From contig NZ_FOFM01000004.1 of NCBI RefSeq assembly GCF_900110875.1, forward strand, positions 248,001 through 312,000: 64,000 bases of DNA, read 5' to 3'. The notes under the pieces were generated by a model. It searched no databases, had not been told where the DNA came from, and saw only the letters and a list, made by a program, of their open reading frames with translations. Positions 1 to 9,210 of the stretch are shown here, in pieces. Source of the stretch: Pseudovibrio axinellae (lineage in GTDB: Bacteria > Pseudomonadota > Alphaproteobacteria > Rhizobiales > Stappiaceae). The position numbers and the translations under genes are program-made. Each line of letters starts with the position of its first letter. Positions within the stretch are counted from its first letter, which is position 1.

Positions 1-259
1 CGCAGAAAGGCATCTGTCTCTCTGATTTACTCGAAAGTAAACCAAGGTAATCGCGCAAGCACGAGTGTTGTGTTCTCAAAAACTCTGTGTAACGAGTTAA
101 GTTTAATTGACGTAATGGTAAAGTGTAGCCAGACAAATAAACATAACTGGCTTTCTTATATGATCAGAGCGAACCAAGGGGAAGACCTTTGTCCGCTCTG
201 AGGTGAGTTCTTAAGAATAAAGCTTCGAAAATGGGTTAATAATCGCGCGGATGACCGGT
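1..259. other. Gene-free left end with one hairpin
   Basis: No convincing reading frame is visible. The only structure I see is an inverted repeat, CAGAGCG (165-171) with CGCTCTG (194-200), extended inwards by CCAAGG/CCTTTG. Neither strand has a T-run after it, so it is not a normal intrinsic terminator. It lies just past the stop of the leftward DsbA-family gene and could shape the 3' end of that mRNA. The upstream neighbour is outside the window. Confidence 0.4.
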
Positions 260-1003
260 CTACTCGCGTTCGGCAGCGATCTTTTCCTTCAACGCATCGT
301 AGCCAACGGCTCCTACAATCACATCATCGCCCAGGATGTAAGAGGGGGTGCCTGTAATGCCGAGCTGCTCCGCAATTGTGAAAACCTCTTGAAAGGTTTC
401 AGCTGCCTGGTTGGACTTCATGGACTTTTCAAGGCTGGCCCGTGAAATACCCAGATCCTCTGCGACCTTCAGGCTGCTTGCCATATTTGCGCGACCTGGT
501 TGTCCCAAAAGCGCAAGATGGAAGTCCTCGTATTTGTCTGGAGCAACGTCAGAAACTGCGATCGCCACACGTGCTGCTTCCTGCGAAGGCTTGCCGAGAA
601 CTGGGAATTCCTTCAGGACAACGCGTAGATTCTTATCTTCATCAACCAAACGAACAAGATCAGACAAGGCGCGTTTGCAGTAACCGCAATTATAGTCGAA
701 CAGTTCAACGAGCGTTACGTCGCCGTCAGGGTTCCCGAGCACGACCTGGTAGTCGCTGTTGTATATCTCGTCGGAAAGGTTTGAAATTGAGGCTTTCCGT
801 GCGCTTTCTTCTTCTGCAGCGCGCCGTTTATCAAGCTCTTGCAACGCGTCCAAAACGACTTCAGGATTTGCAACAAGGTATTCTTTAATAATTGATTCCA
901 CTTCAACGCGGTTTAGCGGCTCTGCTTGCGCAGAAAGGGTCGCTGGCAGCAGTGTTAGCGTTGCTGCGCATGTGATCGCTGCGCGGCGCATAAGTTTCTT
1001 CAT
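260..1003 (-). CDS. DsbA-family thiol:disulfide protein (Com1-like), periplasmic
   Basis: This 247-residue protein has a lysine/arginine start and a hydrophobic stretch ending near LSAQA at about residue 27, a typical signal peptide, so it should act in the periplasm. A thioredoxin-fold redox motif C-G-Y-C is seen near residue 106, and the cis-proline segment G-T-P-S-Y lies near the C-terminus. A charged helix at about 30-70 before the thioredoxin domain is usual for the Com1/ScsC-like branch. The family oxidises or isomerises disulfides of exported proteins; which of these it does cannot be read from sequence. The start has a good AGGAGA ribosome site on the minus strand. The next gene, an M48 protease, lies 51 bp upstream on the same strand and the two may be co-transcribed. 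Confidence 0.9.
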   Translation of the reverse strand: MKKLMRRAAITCAATLTLLPATLSAQAEPLNRVEVESIIKEYLVANPEVVLDALQELDKRRAAEEESARKASISNLSDEIYNSDYQVVLGNPDGDVTLVELFDYNCGYCKRALSDLVRLVDEDKNLRVVLKEFPVLGKPSQEAARVAIAVSDVAPDKYEDFHLALLGQPGRANMASSLKVAEDLGISRASLEKSMKSNQAAETFQEVFTIAEQLGITGTPSYILGDDVIVGAVGYDALKEKIAAERE

Positions 1004-1054
1004 GACGTCTCCTGTGCCCGTGTTCGGGTATTTGATTACTTATTTGTATGTCGG

Positions 1055-2497
1055 TTAACGGCGTCTTGCTTGAGGCATCTTTATTGACAGAATATCGTCG
1101 GCTTGCTGCCAGGCTGGCGTTCCAACCTTCAGCGCTTGTTGGGCGCGCTTAGCATAGCGTTGAGCGCTGCGGGTATCCCCGCGCGCCATGTGACTTTGTG
1201 CTGTTGCCAAATCGGCTCCTGCTTTGTCGCCAAGGCGGGCATTTGCAATTGCAAGCTGGGCATAACCAGTCATTGAGTATCTGTCTTTGCGCAGGGCTCT
1301 GGTCAGCAACCCTTTCGCTTCTTTGAGATAGCTCTTGTCGTTTGATGCGACCATCGCGAAGCCCAGCCAGATCTCGAAGTGCGGATTACCTGGGTAAAGC
1401 GCAAGTGCTTTGCGGAAGGGTGTAATCGCTGCTTTTGGCTTGCCACCTTCAAGAAGTGCCTGACCTTTAATCTCATAGAAATACGGATATTGGGGCCCTT
1501 TTGCGATCAAGGCATCAATTTTTTTGACGGCTCTGGATAGTTTGTCAGCTCTCATGCTGGCAATTGCGCGTGCATATTGCGCCGGCAGGCTTTTATCTTT
1601 TTCCGGGTAGGCCCGATAAACTGAGTTTTTATGGCTGGTGAAGGCCAGAAGTTTGGCCTTCACCATATCATGCTTAAGCTGAAGGCGCTGTGGATCCTTC
1701 TTATTAAAGTACTTACCTTTTTTCGCCCTGTTTTGTAGGGCGTTAAAGCGCTCGCGCGGCATAGGGTGGCTGAGAGCATATGGGTCTACATACTGCGCCG
1801 AGAATAGGGCCTGATCAGCCATCCGCTCAAATGTATTGAGCATTCCCTGGGCTGATACACCAACAATGTTGAGATAGCGAAGCGCGGCCTGATCAGCCGA
1901 TGATTCTTCTGAGCGTCGGTACGACAAGAAATTGCGCTGCGCGAGTGACGACCCGCCAGTGATCGCTGCTGCACCGCCACGTGCGATGGAGCTGTTGCCT
2001 GTTGTTGCCCCAGCTACAGCTGCTCCGGCGCCTAAGATCATGCCAATGACTGACATGATCTGCGCATTGGAAGCTGCCTGTCTCATTCGAACAAGGTGGT
2101 TGCCTGCAATATGGCCGGTTTCATGAGCGATCACGCCAATGACTTCGCTAGGTGTTTTCGCATCCATTATCACGCCCAGGTTGATAAACATCCTGCGGCT
2201 GTCTGGTACAAATGCATTGAAGCTCTTATCATTGACCAGAACGATCTCTACCTGGCCTGCTGGGAGTCCGGCAGCACGGAAGATTGGTTTGGCGTACTCA
2301 CGCAGCAAGTCTTCGGTTTCGGCATCACGTACAAGGGGGAGACCCTTCTTTTGTTGAGCTTGAGCCGTGGTGATCGCCGCATTAGGTACAATTAGAGAAA
2401 GTGCGGTGGCGGAAATGAGAAAAATGCGCGCAAACTTTGTTGCTTGTGATTTGACTGGGCCAAACATTCGTTTCAATGCACGGTTTTTAAATTGCAC
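1055..2497 (-). CDS. M48-family metalloprotease with TPR repeats (BepA/YfgC-like)
   Basis: The zinc-protease motif H-E-T-G-H is seen near residue 122, followed by the family's third-ligand segment around E-S-S-A-D. The C-terminal half, from about residue 280, is helical TPR-like repeat. E. coli BepA with this layout is a periplasmic quality-control protease for outer-membrane assembly; the same role here is inferred. I chose the GTG at 2497, giving 480 residues, because AAGGGGA lies 6 nt before it. The longer frame, from a GTG at 2542, would put 15 more residues before the signal peptide and has no ribosome site. After the GTG start come a short basic segment and a hydrophobic stretch ending ITTAQA, a normal signal peptide. 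An ATG at 2467 is a second possibility but lacks a ribosome site. Confidence 0.88.
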   Translation of the reverse strand: MQFKNRALKRMFGPVKSQATKFARIFLISATALSLIVPNAAITTAQAQQKKGLPLVRDAETEDLLREYAKPIFRAAGLPAGQVEIVLVNDKSFNAFVPDSRRMFINLGVIMDAKTPSEVIGVIAHETGHIAGNHLVRMRQAASNAQIMSVIGMILGAGAAVAGATTGNSSIARGGAAAITGGSSLAQRNFLSYRRSEESSADQAALRYLNIVGVSAQGMLNTFERMADQALFSAQYVDPYALSHPMPRERFNALQNRAKKGKYFNKKDPQRLQLKHDMVKAKLLAFTSHKNSVYRAYPEKDKSLPAQYARAIASMRADKLSRAVKKIDALIAKGPQYPYFYEIKGQALLEGGKPKAAITPFRKALALYPGNPHFEIWLGFAMVASNDKSYLKEAKGLLTRALRKDRYSMTGYAQLAIANARLGDKAGADLATAQSHMARGDTRSAQRYAKRAQQALKVGTPAWQQADDILSIKMPQARRR

Positions 2498-2669
2498 GTC
2501 AAGTCCCCTTAGTTGGCCTAGCCGGCGCAGAGCAGTTTGCACTTAAAGTAATACATAGACTTTCAAATAAGCCTTAACCACCCAAGATAGGCAGTTATTA
2601 GGCAAAATTGCTAGGTAGCTCTGGAAATAAAGCACAGGCTCTTAAAAGAAGAAATAAGAGGGAATTCAT

Positions 2670-3824
2670 TTGTCAGTATTAATGGGATCAAAACGTAGTG
2701 AAGTGCTGCCGTTTCAAGCTATGGAAGTTTTGAATGCTGCAAACCGCTTGGAGCAACGCGGGGAGCATGTGCTGCATATGGAAGTCGGGCAGCCCGGATC
2801 ACCGCTGCCTGACCAAGTTTTGCGGGTCGCGCAGGATTATCTGTCCTCTGGGCGTTTGGGGTATACTGAAGCGCATGGCATTCCCGCACTTAAAAAAAGC
2901 ATCTCCGGTTACTACCAGCAGACTTTCGGGCTGGAAGTACCTGAATCTCGGATCTTTGCAACGACAGGCTCATCTGCGGGGTTTAATCTTGCATTTTTGG
3001 CAGGGTTCGATCATGGAGATAGGGTTGCAATCACATCACCAGGCTATCCAGCTTATCGCAATATTATTGAGGTGCTTGGGCTGGAATGTGTTGAGATTGA
3101 AGTTGGACCGGAAACCAGGTGGTCCCTTACTCCAGAGATTTTGGAGCGTGTCCACCGGGAGACGCAACTAAAGGGAGTTCTGGTGGCTAGTCCGGCTAAT
3201 CCAACGGGAACGATGATGTCACCTGACGCCCTGAAGGGGCTGGTCGAGGCCTGTGATGAGCTCGGCATTTTGTTTATCTCCGATGAGATCTATCACGGCC
3301 TTGCCTATGAGATGAAAGAGGAAACAGCTCTTCGCTTCACTCAGAACTCGATCGTGGTCAATAGTTTTTCCAAGTACTATTGCATGACTGGCTGGCGCAT
3401 TGGTTGGATGGTTTTACCTGAGGCACTGGTGCGCCCGGTTGAGCGTATTGCGCAGAGTCTTTACATCTCGCCGCCGGAGTTGGCGCAGGTAACAGCTTCT
3501 GCCGCGTTTGAGGCTGTTGAAGACTATGAAAAAATCAAAGCTAATTATGCAGCAAACCGAAGAGTGTTGCTAGATCACCTGCCAAAACTTGGGTTTGACG
3601 TCGTGCCTGTGGATGGCGCGTTGTACGTCTATGCAGGTGTCTCTAAGTTGACCAACGATTCCTTGGGGTTCTGTCAGAAAATGTTGGCAGAAACTCACGT
3701 TGCCACAACGCCCGGTGTGGATTTTGATTTGAGCAGGGGTCACCAGTATATGCGCTTTTCCTTTGCTGGCGATCAAGCTGACATCAAGTTGGCAGTGGAA
3801 CGATTAGAGCACTGGCTCTCCTAG
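2670..3824 (+). CDS. Class I/II PLP-dependent aminotransferase
   Basis: This 384-residue fold-type I aminotransferase has the expected order of motifs: the substrate-side GQPG near residue 41, the P-A-N-P-T-G segment near 175, the S-D-E-I-Y segment near 207, and S-F-S-K with the PLP-binding lysine near 233, followed by C-M-T-G-W-R-I-G-W. It moves an amino group between an amino acid and a 2-oxo acid in the cytoplasm; the substrate is not readable, and aspartate- or alanine-type families are both possible. The start is a TTG at 2670 with AGAGGGA about 7 nt upstream. An ATG at 2682 is too far from that site. The gene stands alone, divergent from the M48 protease, and ends at a strong terminator shared with rne. 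Confidence 0.9.
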   Translation: MSVLMGSKRSEVLPFQAMEVLNAANRLEQRGEHVLHMEVGQPGSPLPDQVLRVAQDYLSSGRLGYTEAHGIPALKKSISGYYQQTFGLEVPESRIFATTGSSAGFNLAFLAGFDHGDRVAITSPGYPAYRNIIEVLGLECVEIEVGPETRWSLTPEILERVHRETQLKGVLVASPANPTGTMMSPDALKGLVEACDELGILFISDEIYHGLAYEMKEETALRFTQNSIVVNSFSKYYCMTGWRIGWMVLPEALVRPVERIAQSLYISPPELAQVTASAAFEAVEDYEKIKANYAANRRVLLDHLPKLGFDVVPVDGALYVYAGVSKLTNDSLGFCQKMLAETHVATTPGVDFDLSRGHQYMRFSFAGDQADIKLAVERLEHWLS

Positions 3825-3832
3825 CTGAAAGC

Positions 3833-3866
3833 AAAAAAAAGCCCGCTCAATTGAGCGGGCTTTTTT
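3833..3866. terminator. Bidirectional intrinsic terminator (aminotransferase / rne)
   Basis: A perfect 20-bp palindrome, GCCCGCTCAATTGAGCGGGC (3841-3860), is flanked by eight A on the left and six T on the right. It serves both the rightward aminotransferase and the leftward rne. Confidence 0.93.
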
Positions 3867-3884
3867 ATATGTCTTGCATCTTTA

Positions 3885-6881
3885 CTAGAAGAAAGAGCGT
3901 CGTTGCCACCAGCCAGTACGGCGTGGGGATTCTTCGTCACCGTCAACGGCAACGGTTTCGCCTTCGACAACCTTATGTGATGTCACAACCGGCTTAGGAG
4001 TGCTCTGCGACTTCGTCGAAGCCTTAGTAGACACTGTAGCCTTGGCAGGCTCCTCGACCTTGGCAGGTTCTTCCGTAACCTTGGCGATGACCGTCGCAGG
4101 AGACTTCTCTTCTTTCACTGGTTCAGCAGCTTTTTCAACCGGTGCACTCGCAGATGCTGGCGTTGCTGCGGGTTCTGCAACCTTTGGTTCGCTTGCAACC
4201 GCAACGTTTTGTTCTGCAACCTTGGCGGTTACTTCAGGCTTAGTTTCAGTCACACTTGCCGTTGTGTCTTTTGCTGGGGCCTCATCAGCTTCTGGAGCCT
4301 TTGGGGTTTCAGCTGAGGCTTCGGCGGCAGCGGATCTTGTCCGACGGCGTCTGCGCGGCTTGCGGGCTTCCGCTTTTGGCTCTTCAACAGCAGGTGTCGT
4401 TGTGGTGTCTTCAGCGGCTTCAGAGACGGCTTCTTCAGTTGTTTCTGACTTTACCTCAGCGATAATTTCTTCAACACTGTCAGCAGTGCCTTCAGCTGCG
4501 CGTTCTGTTTCTTCAGTGTTTTCATCCGAAGAGGTTCTGCGACGAGAACGACGGCCACCGCGACGGCCACGTCTGCGTTTACGGCGCCGGTCTTCTTCAT
4601 CCTCAGTTATATCTGAAGAAACGGCTTCTTCGGCGCCTTCCTCTGCTGTTGCTTCTTCATCAGCCGGAGCGTCTTCTGATGGCTCAGATACTTTCGGTTT
4701 CTGTTCAGCATCGTTCTTATCGTTACTTGTGCGACGACGACGGCGACGACGGCGACGACCGTCATTGCTTTCCTCTTCAGCAACTTCCTGTTTTGGCTCT
4801 TCAATCACTTCTTCAGCGACATCTTCCTCTTCTTCCTCAATAGGAAGGATCGTGTCTGGCTGTACAGATGCAGGAAGTGGCTGGGTGCGTTCGCTTGGTG
4901 TTGCCAGCTCGCCGCGTTCCAGAGTGAAGTGCTGTTCAGTGACAGTGTCATCTCCCAGAATGGAAACTTCCAGGCCGAAGCGTCGCTCCAGGTCCATCAG
5001 GTGATGGCGCTTCTGGTTGAGGATGTACATCGCCACTTCATTTGGCGTACTCAAGCTCAGGTTGTGGGTGGAACCACGCAGCAGCTGATCTTCCAAAGAA
5101 CGCAGGATATGCAAAGCAACCGACTCTACAGAGCGCACGATGCCTGATCCGTGACAGTGCGGGCAAACCACTGATGAACTTTCAAGTACGCCGGTGCGGA
5201 TGCGCTGACGTGACATTTCAAGCAAACCAAAGTGAGAAATGCGGCCAACCTGAATGCGCGCTCGGTCAGATTTTAAGCATTCCTTCAGGCGACGCTCAAC
5301 GGCACGGTTATTGCGGTTTTCCTCCATATCAATGAAGTCAATAACCACAAGACCGGCAAGGTCGCGCAGGCGAAGCTGACGGGCGATTTCTTCTGCCGCT
5401 TCAAGGTTGGTTGCCTGAGCGGTGTCTTCAATGTTCTGCTCGCGAGTAGCCTTGCCGGAGTTTACATCAATCGCGACCAAAGCTTCTGTCTGGTTGATTA
5501 CGATGTAGCCGCCAGACTTAAGCGTCACTTGCGGTGAGAACATCGCATCAAGCTGCGCCTCTACACCGAAGCGGGTGAAGATTGGCGTTGCATCGCGATA
5601 TGGCTGAACATTTTTGGAATGACTTGGCATCAGCATACGCATAAAGTCTTTCGCTTCACGGTAGCCTTCTTCGCCAGAAACCATAACCTGATCGATGTCT
5701 TTGTTGTACAGATCGCGGATGGAGCGCTTGATAAGGCTGCCTTCCTCGTAAACGAGGGTAGGGGCTGCTGAATCAAGTGTCAGTTCACGAACGTTTTCCC
5801 AAAGACGCAGGAGGTATTCGAAGTCACGCTTAATTTCTGCTTTGGTTCTGCTTGCGCCAGCCGTGCGCAAGATCACGCCCATGCCGTTTGGCACATCCAG
5901 ATCACCAGCGACCTGTTTGAGGCGTTTACGATCCGTTGGCTTGGTAATTTTACGGGAAATCCCGCCACCGCGATCTGTGTTTGGCATCAAAACAGAGTAA
6001 CGACCTGCCAGTGAAAGGTAGGTGGTTAGAGCTGCGCCTTTGTTTCCGCGCTCTTCTTTGACGACCTGAACGAGCAGGAGCTGACGGCGTTTGATAACTT
6101 CTTGAATTTTGTAGTTGTCACGTAGGCGGCGCGGGCGTTCAGAAACCTCGGTACGGGCTTCGTCTTCACTCTCGTCAGCGCTAGCATCTGAGGTGTCTTC
6201 ACTCGATTCTGCAATAGCAGATTCAGAACCGTCGTCCTTCGCTTCATCTTGTGAGGCGGTGTCTTTTGATTCTACGGACGCAGCTTTAGCACGTTGTCCA
6301 GATCGTTTTGACTTGTGACGGGTGTCGGTCGCATCTGTGGTGCGATCGTCGTCTTCGTCAGGGGCGTCAGCCTCGATATCCTCGATGCTATCATCGTGGA
6401 AAGGAGCGTCCATGCTGGCAAGCGCTTCAGCTTCGTGCTCAGCTTCTAGTGTACTGGTTTCAGCTTCGATGAGTTCAGCAATAACTTCTTCAGAAGCTTC
6501 GGCCGCTTTTGTTGCGGCGGCGTTTTGGATTTCAGCTTCGCGCTTTGCTTCATCGCGCTCTCTGCGCTCGCGTTCGCGCTGATTAGCAGCGGCTTCAGCA
6601 GCAAGCTGAGCTTCAAGAGTTTCCCGATCTTCCTTTGGAAGCTGGTAGTAGTCAGGGTGGATCTCGCTGAATGCAAGGAAGCCGTGCCTGTTACCACCGT
6701 ATTCAACAAATGCTGCTTGGAGAGAAGGCTCTACCCGCGTGACTTTTGCTAAATAAATATTCCCACGAAGCTGCTTTCTGTTTGCCGCTTCAAAGTCAAA
6801 TTCCTCAATCCGATTTCCACGTACGACTGTAACCCGGGTCTCCTCCGGGTGGGTCGCATCTATCAGCATCTTGTTTGCCAT
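3885..6881 (-). CDS. rne: Ribonuclease E
   Basis: The 998-residue endoribonuclease starts mRNA decay and processes rRNA and tRNA, organising a degradosome. The N-terminal S1 domain is split by a long acidic, low-complexity insert (about residues 100-250), as in other alphaproteobacteria. The catalytic DNase I-like part shows D-V-N-S-G near residue 470 and I-D-F-I-D-M near 515, which carry the magnesium-binding aspartates. The zinc-link C-P-H-C is near 573. After about residue 690 the tail is disordered, with runs of arginine (R-R-R-R-R-R-R-R) and E/A/K-rich stretches that bind RNA and partner proteins, ending in a short G-W-W-Q-R-R segment. The ribosome site AAGGAA precedes the ATG. The gene is monocistronic, with a long leader region upstream and a shared terminator downstream. 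Confidence 0.97.
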   Translation of the reverse strand: MANKMLIDATHPEETRVTVVRGNRIEEFDFEAANRKQLRGNIYLAKVTRVEPSLQAAFVEYGGNRHGFLAFSEIHPDYYQLPKEDRETLEAQLAAEAAANQRERERRERDEAKREAEIQNAAATKAAEASEEVIAELIEAETSTLEAEHEAEALASMDAPFHDDSIEDIEADAPDEDDDRTTDATDTRHKSKRSGQRAKAASVESKDTASQDEAKDDGSESAIAESSEDTSDASADESEDEARTEVSERPRRLRDNYKIQEVIKRRQLLLVQVVKEERGNKGAALTTYLSLAGRYSVLMPNTDRGGGISRKITKPTDRKRLKQVAGDLDVPNGMGVILRTAGASRTKAEIKRDFEYLLRLWENVRELTLDSAAPTLVYEEGSLIKRSIRDLYNKDIDQVMVSGEEGYREAKDFMRMLMPSHSKNVQPYRDATPIFTRFGVEAQLDAMFSPQVTLKSGGYIVINQTEALVAIDVNSGKATREQNIEDTAQATNLEAAEEIARQLRLRDLAGLVVIDFIDMEENRNNRAVERRLKECLKSDRARIQVGRISHFGLLEMSRQRIRTGVLESSSVVCPHCHGSGIVRSVESVALHILRSLEDQLLRGSTHNLSLSTPNEVAMYILNQKRHHLMDLERRFGLEVSILGDDTVTEQHFTLERGELATPSERTQPLPASVQPDTILPIEEEEEDVAEEVIEEPKQEVAEEESNDGRRRRRRRRRTSNDKNDAEQKPKVSEPSEDAPADEEATAEEGAEEAVSSDITEDEEDRRRKRRRGRRGGRRSRRRTSSDENTEETERAAEGTADSVEEIIAEVKSETTEEAVSEAAEDTTTTPAVEEPKAEARKPRRRRRTRSAAAEASAETPKAPEADEAPAKDTTASVTETKPEVTAKVAEQNVAVASEPKVAEPAATPASASAPVEKAAEPVKEEKSPATVIAKVTEEPAKVEEPAKATVSTKASTKSQSTPKPVVTSHKVVEGETVAVDGDEESPRRTGWWQRRSFF

Positions 6882-7686
6882 GAAGTGAGTTCCTTAGGAC
6901 CAAACCCTGAAGACGGCGCGAGTGGCGCTGAAATTTATACATCGTCAGGTCGGTCAACTTGCTATGTAAGTTACTAGTAGAAAGGGGGAGACGGCGGCGC
7001 GCATGAGCACGGGAAGAAGGGACCGACTGACACGTCGGCGCACTGCTTCTTTCAGTGTGTTCATTTGTATTTGCGCGTAGCTTTGACAAACCGTTCGCCC
7101 TTAATGATCTCTTTCGCCCGCCCTTTAAGGCGGTAAACTAAAACTAGAAGCGCTTCTTCAGCCTTCCAACTTGTAAACGTCTGTTCCTGCGTCTAGCTGC
7201 ATCACCTCACCGAAAATTCGGGGATAATGTACATATCCAGACCGACAGAAAATCTGTTCACAACCCGCCATAACCAAAAATGTCACGGCAAAAATCTGTC
7301 TTGTTTCTCGAGCGGACTGCTCTTCTAGCTGGCTTATACCGTATCCTCATCAACAAACCGGAAACGGCACAAATGGCTCATATGGGCATTTGAAGCATTT
7401 CGAACAGCTCGAAAACTGCGAAAATCTCAGGATTTAAGCTTCAAAAAATATGTAGCACAACTTTGAGGAACAGTTCCAAATCGAAGTCCTAATAAACCTT
7501 TTACGATCCAACGAGACAGTTGGCAAGCTTGGGAAAATCGATCTGGTGATGTGTTGCTACGAAAGCCGTAGTTGTTAATCAATGCTTAATGACGGGTTTG
7601 GCGGGGTGACTTTCGGTTATTGGTGATTTAATCGTTCCAGTTGATTTAAACTAAATTGCCAGTGTTTGTACGAAGGGGAGTAAAAG
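6882..7686. promoter_or_regulatory. Long divergent region between rne and amiC (probable rne leader)
   Basis: These 805 bp hold no plausible gene. The rne-proximal part has several small inverted repeats: CCGAC/GTCGG near 7021-7038, CCGCCC/GGCGG near 7118-7132, and a 12-bp palindrome AGAAGCGCTTCT at 7146-7157. In enterobacteria RNase E controls its own mRNA through structures in a long 5' leader. A comparable leader here is an inference from length and hairpins only. Promoters for both flanking genes must lie in this stretch; I cannot place them convincingly. Confidence 0.45.
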
Positions 7687-8943
7687 GTGGGTCTGATCAT
7701 TCGTATTGCCAAGTTTTATGCTCTCAGCTTTTTTTGCCTTTCGGTTGCTCTCTTTACCGCGCTTCCAACTATCAGCGCTGCATCCGCTCAAAATGCGACC
7801 TCTGTTGTTTCAGATGCACGGGTTGCTGGTGACATGTCCAGAACACGTTTCATCTTGGATATGGATGCGGAGGTCGGATACAGCCTTTCTTTTTTATCGC
7901 GCCCTTACCGGCTGGTTATTGATCTTCCTTCGGTCGACTTCGAGTTTCCCAGAGAGTTTGCGCCAAGAGGGCGGGGGTTGGTCAAATCCTGGCGATATGG
8001 GGCTGTCTCTAAGGGGCGCTCTCGGGTCGTGCTGGATCTTAATTCTCCTGTTGCGCTGGATAAGACGTTCTTATTGCCGGGAGTTCAGGATCAGCCGACG
8101 CGCTTGGTGATTGACTTGATTGAAACTTCTCCAGATGAGTTTGATGCCGCCGTTGGTCGCTCCGTTTCGCATACACTTCCAGTTGGGGCTGCTGCGTCTG
8201 TCGCTAAAGTGGATGCTGCGGAAGCGAAGGCGCCTCGCGTTGAGAATCGGCTTCCAGTGATCGTTGTTGATCCTGGGCACGGGGGCGTAGATTCTGGTGC
8301 TGTGGGCAGTAATGGGACTTTGGAGAAGGCGATCGTCTTAAATTTTGGCCGGTTCTTAAAGCAAAAGCTGGAAGAGCTTGGTCATTATCAGGTCTATTTA
8401 ACCCGCGATGAAGATAGGTTTATTTCGCTCGGAAACCGAACGAGAATAGCGCGCGCTCAAAATGCGGACCTGTTTATCTCTATTCATGCAGATTCGATCA
8501 CGTCTGGTGCTGAAACCACTCGCGGGGCTTCAATCTACACCTTGTCTGAGAAGGCATCTGACCGAATGGCGCATGCTCTGGCACGCAGAGAGAACTATTC
8601 GGACGTGATTGGCGGTGTGAATTTTTCTGATGAGCCAGATGAAGTGACCGACATACTCGTGGAGCTTACCCGACGCGAAACAAAGAATTTTTCTATCCAT
8701 TTTGCACGATTAGTGGTTGAGGAACTTAAAAGCGCCACAACTGTTATTAAGAATCCTCTTCGTTCTGCGGGGTTTCAAGTGCTCAAAAGTCACGATGTTC
8801 CGTCAGTTTTAATAGAACTTGGATTTCTTTCCAATAATTTGGATGAGAAAATGCTAGGTTCTGATGAGTGGCGGGAACGCGTGTCTGATGCAATTGTTCA
8901 GGCGACGAATAGCTTCTTTCAGGCTAGAATCGCGCAGCAATAG
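7687..8943 (+). CDS. amiC: N-acetylmuramoyl-L-alanine amidase (AmiC type)
   Basis: This 418-residue exported enzyme cuts the bond between N-acetylmuramic acid and L-alanine in peptidoglycan, mainly to split the septum at division. A signal peptide covers about residues 1-35. An AMIN domain, which targets the protein to the envelope, covers about 40-140. The Amidase_3 catalytic domain from about 190 shows the zinc-site motifs: D-P-G-H-G-G near 195, an E-K-A-I glutamate, S-I-H-A-D near 265, and the catalytic I-E-L-G-F-L-S-N near 376. The start is a GTG at 7687 with AAGGGGAG upstream. It precedes a PBP1A gene, so wall hydrolysis and synthesis genes are adjacent, a known arrangement in this class. 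Confidence 0.93.
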   Translation: MGLIIRIAKFYALSFFCLSVALFTALPTISAASAQNATSVVSDARVAGDMSRTRFILDMDAEVGYSLSFLSRPYRLVIDLPSVDFEFPREFAPRGRGLVKSWRYGAVSKGRSRVVLDLNSPVALDKTFLLPGVQDQPTRLVIDLIETSPDEFDAAVGRSVSHTLPVGAAASVAKVDAAEAKAPRVENRLPVIVVDPGHGGVDSGAVGSNGTLEKAIVLNFGRFLKQKLEELGHYQVYLTRDEDRFISLGNRTRIARAQNADLFISIHADSITSGAETTRGASIYTLSEKASDRMAHALARRENYSDVIGGVNFSDEPDEVTDILVELTRRETKNFSIHFARLVVEELKSATTVIKNPLRSAGFQVLKSHDVPSVLIELGFLSNNLDEKMLGSDEWRERVSDAIVQATNSFFQARIAQQ

Positions 8944-9210
8944 TTGTTTGTTATGTTTGCTTTTGAGTGGGCTTTTGTCGCTGCTGTGGTTAAAGAAATA
9001 CTAAGCTCTTGCCTCAGCTTTGCCATAATGAAAAGCGATTGGGTGCCAAACTGTAACACACAAGTGTGGATTCGGTGCTGCTGCATGAGCTAAGGGCAAG
9101 ATCTCTTGACCCCATAAAAGAAATGCATCAGGAACGGCTTTTAAAGTCGCTTCTGATTGGCTGACTTCATGACTTGAACATTCTTAGCGGGAAAGCAAAC
9201 GAGCCCGAAT
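8944..9210. other. Spacer between amiC and PBP1A
   Basis: These 267 bp hold no reading frame I would defend. There is no clear terminator after amiC, so read-through into the PBP1A gene is possible. Confidence 0.35.

Noticed and set aside
4000-5004. 334-codon frame opposite the rne tail
   Set aside because: Low-complexity S/A/R runs mirror the repetitive E/A/R tail of RNase E.
7082-7115. TTGACA at 7084 as an amiC promoter
   Set aside because: No -10 box at 16-18 nt; it lies about 600 bp from amiC.
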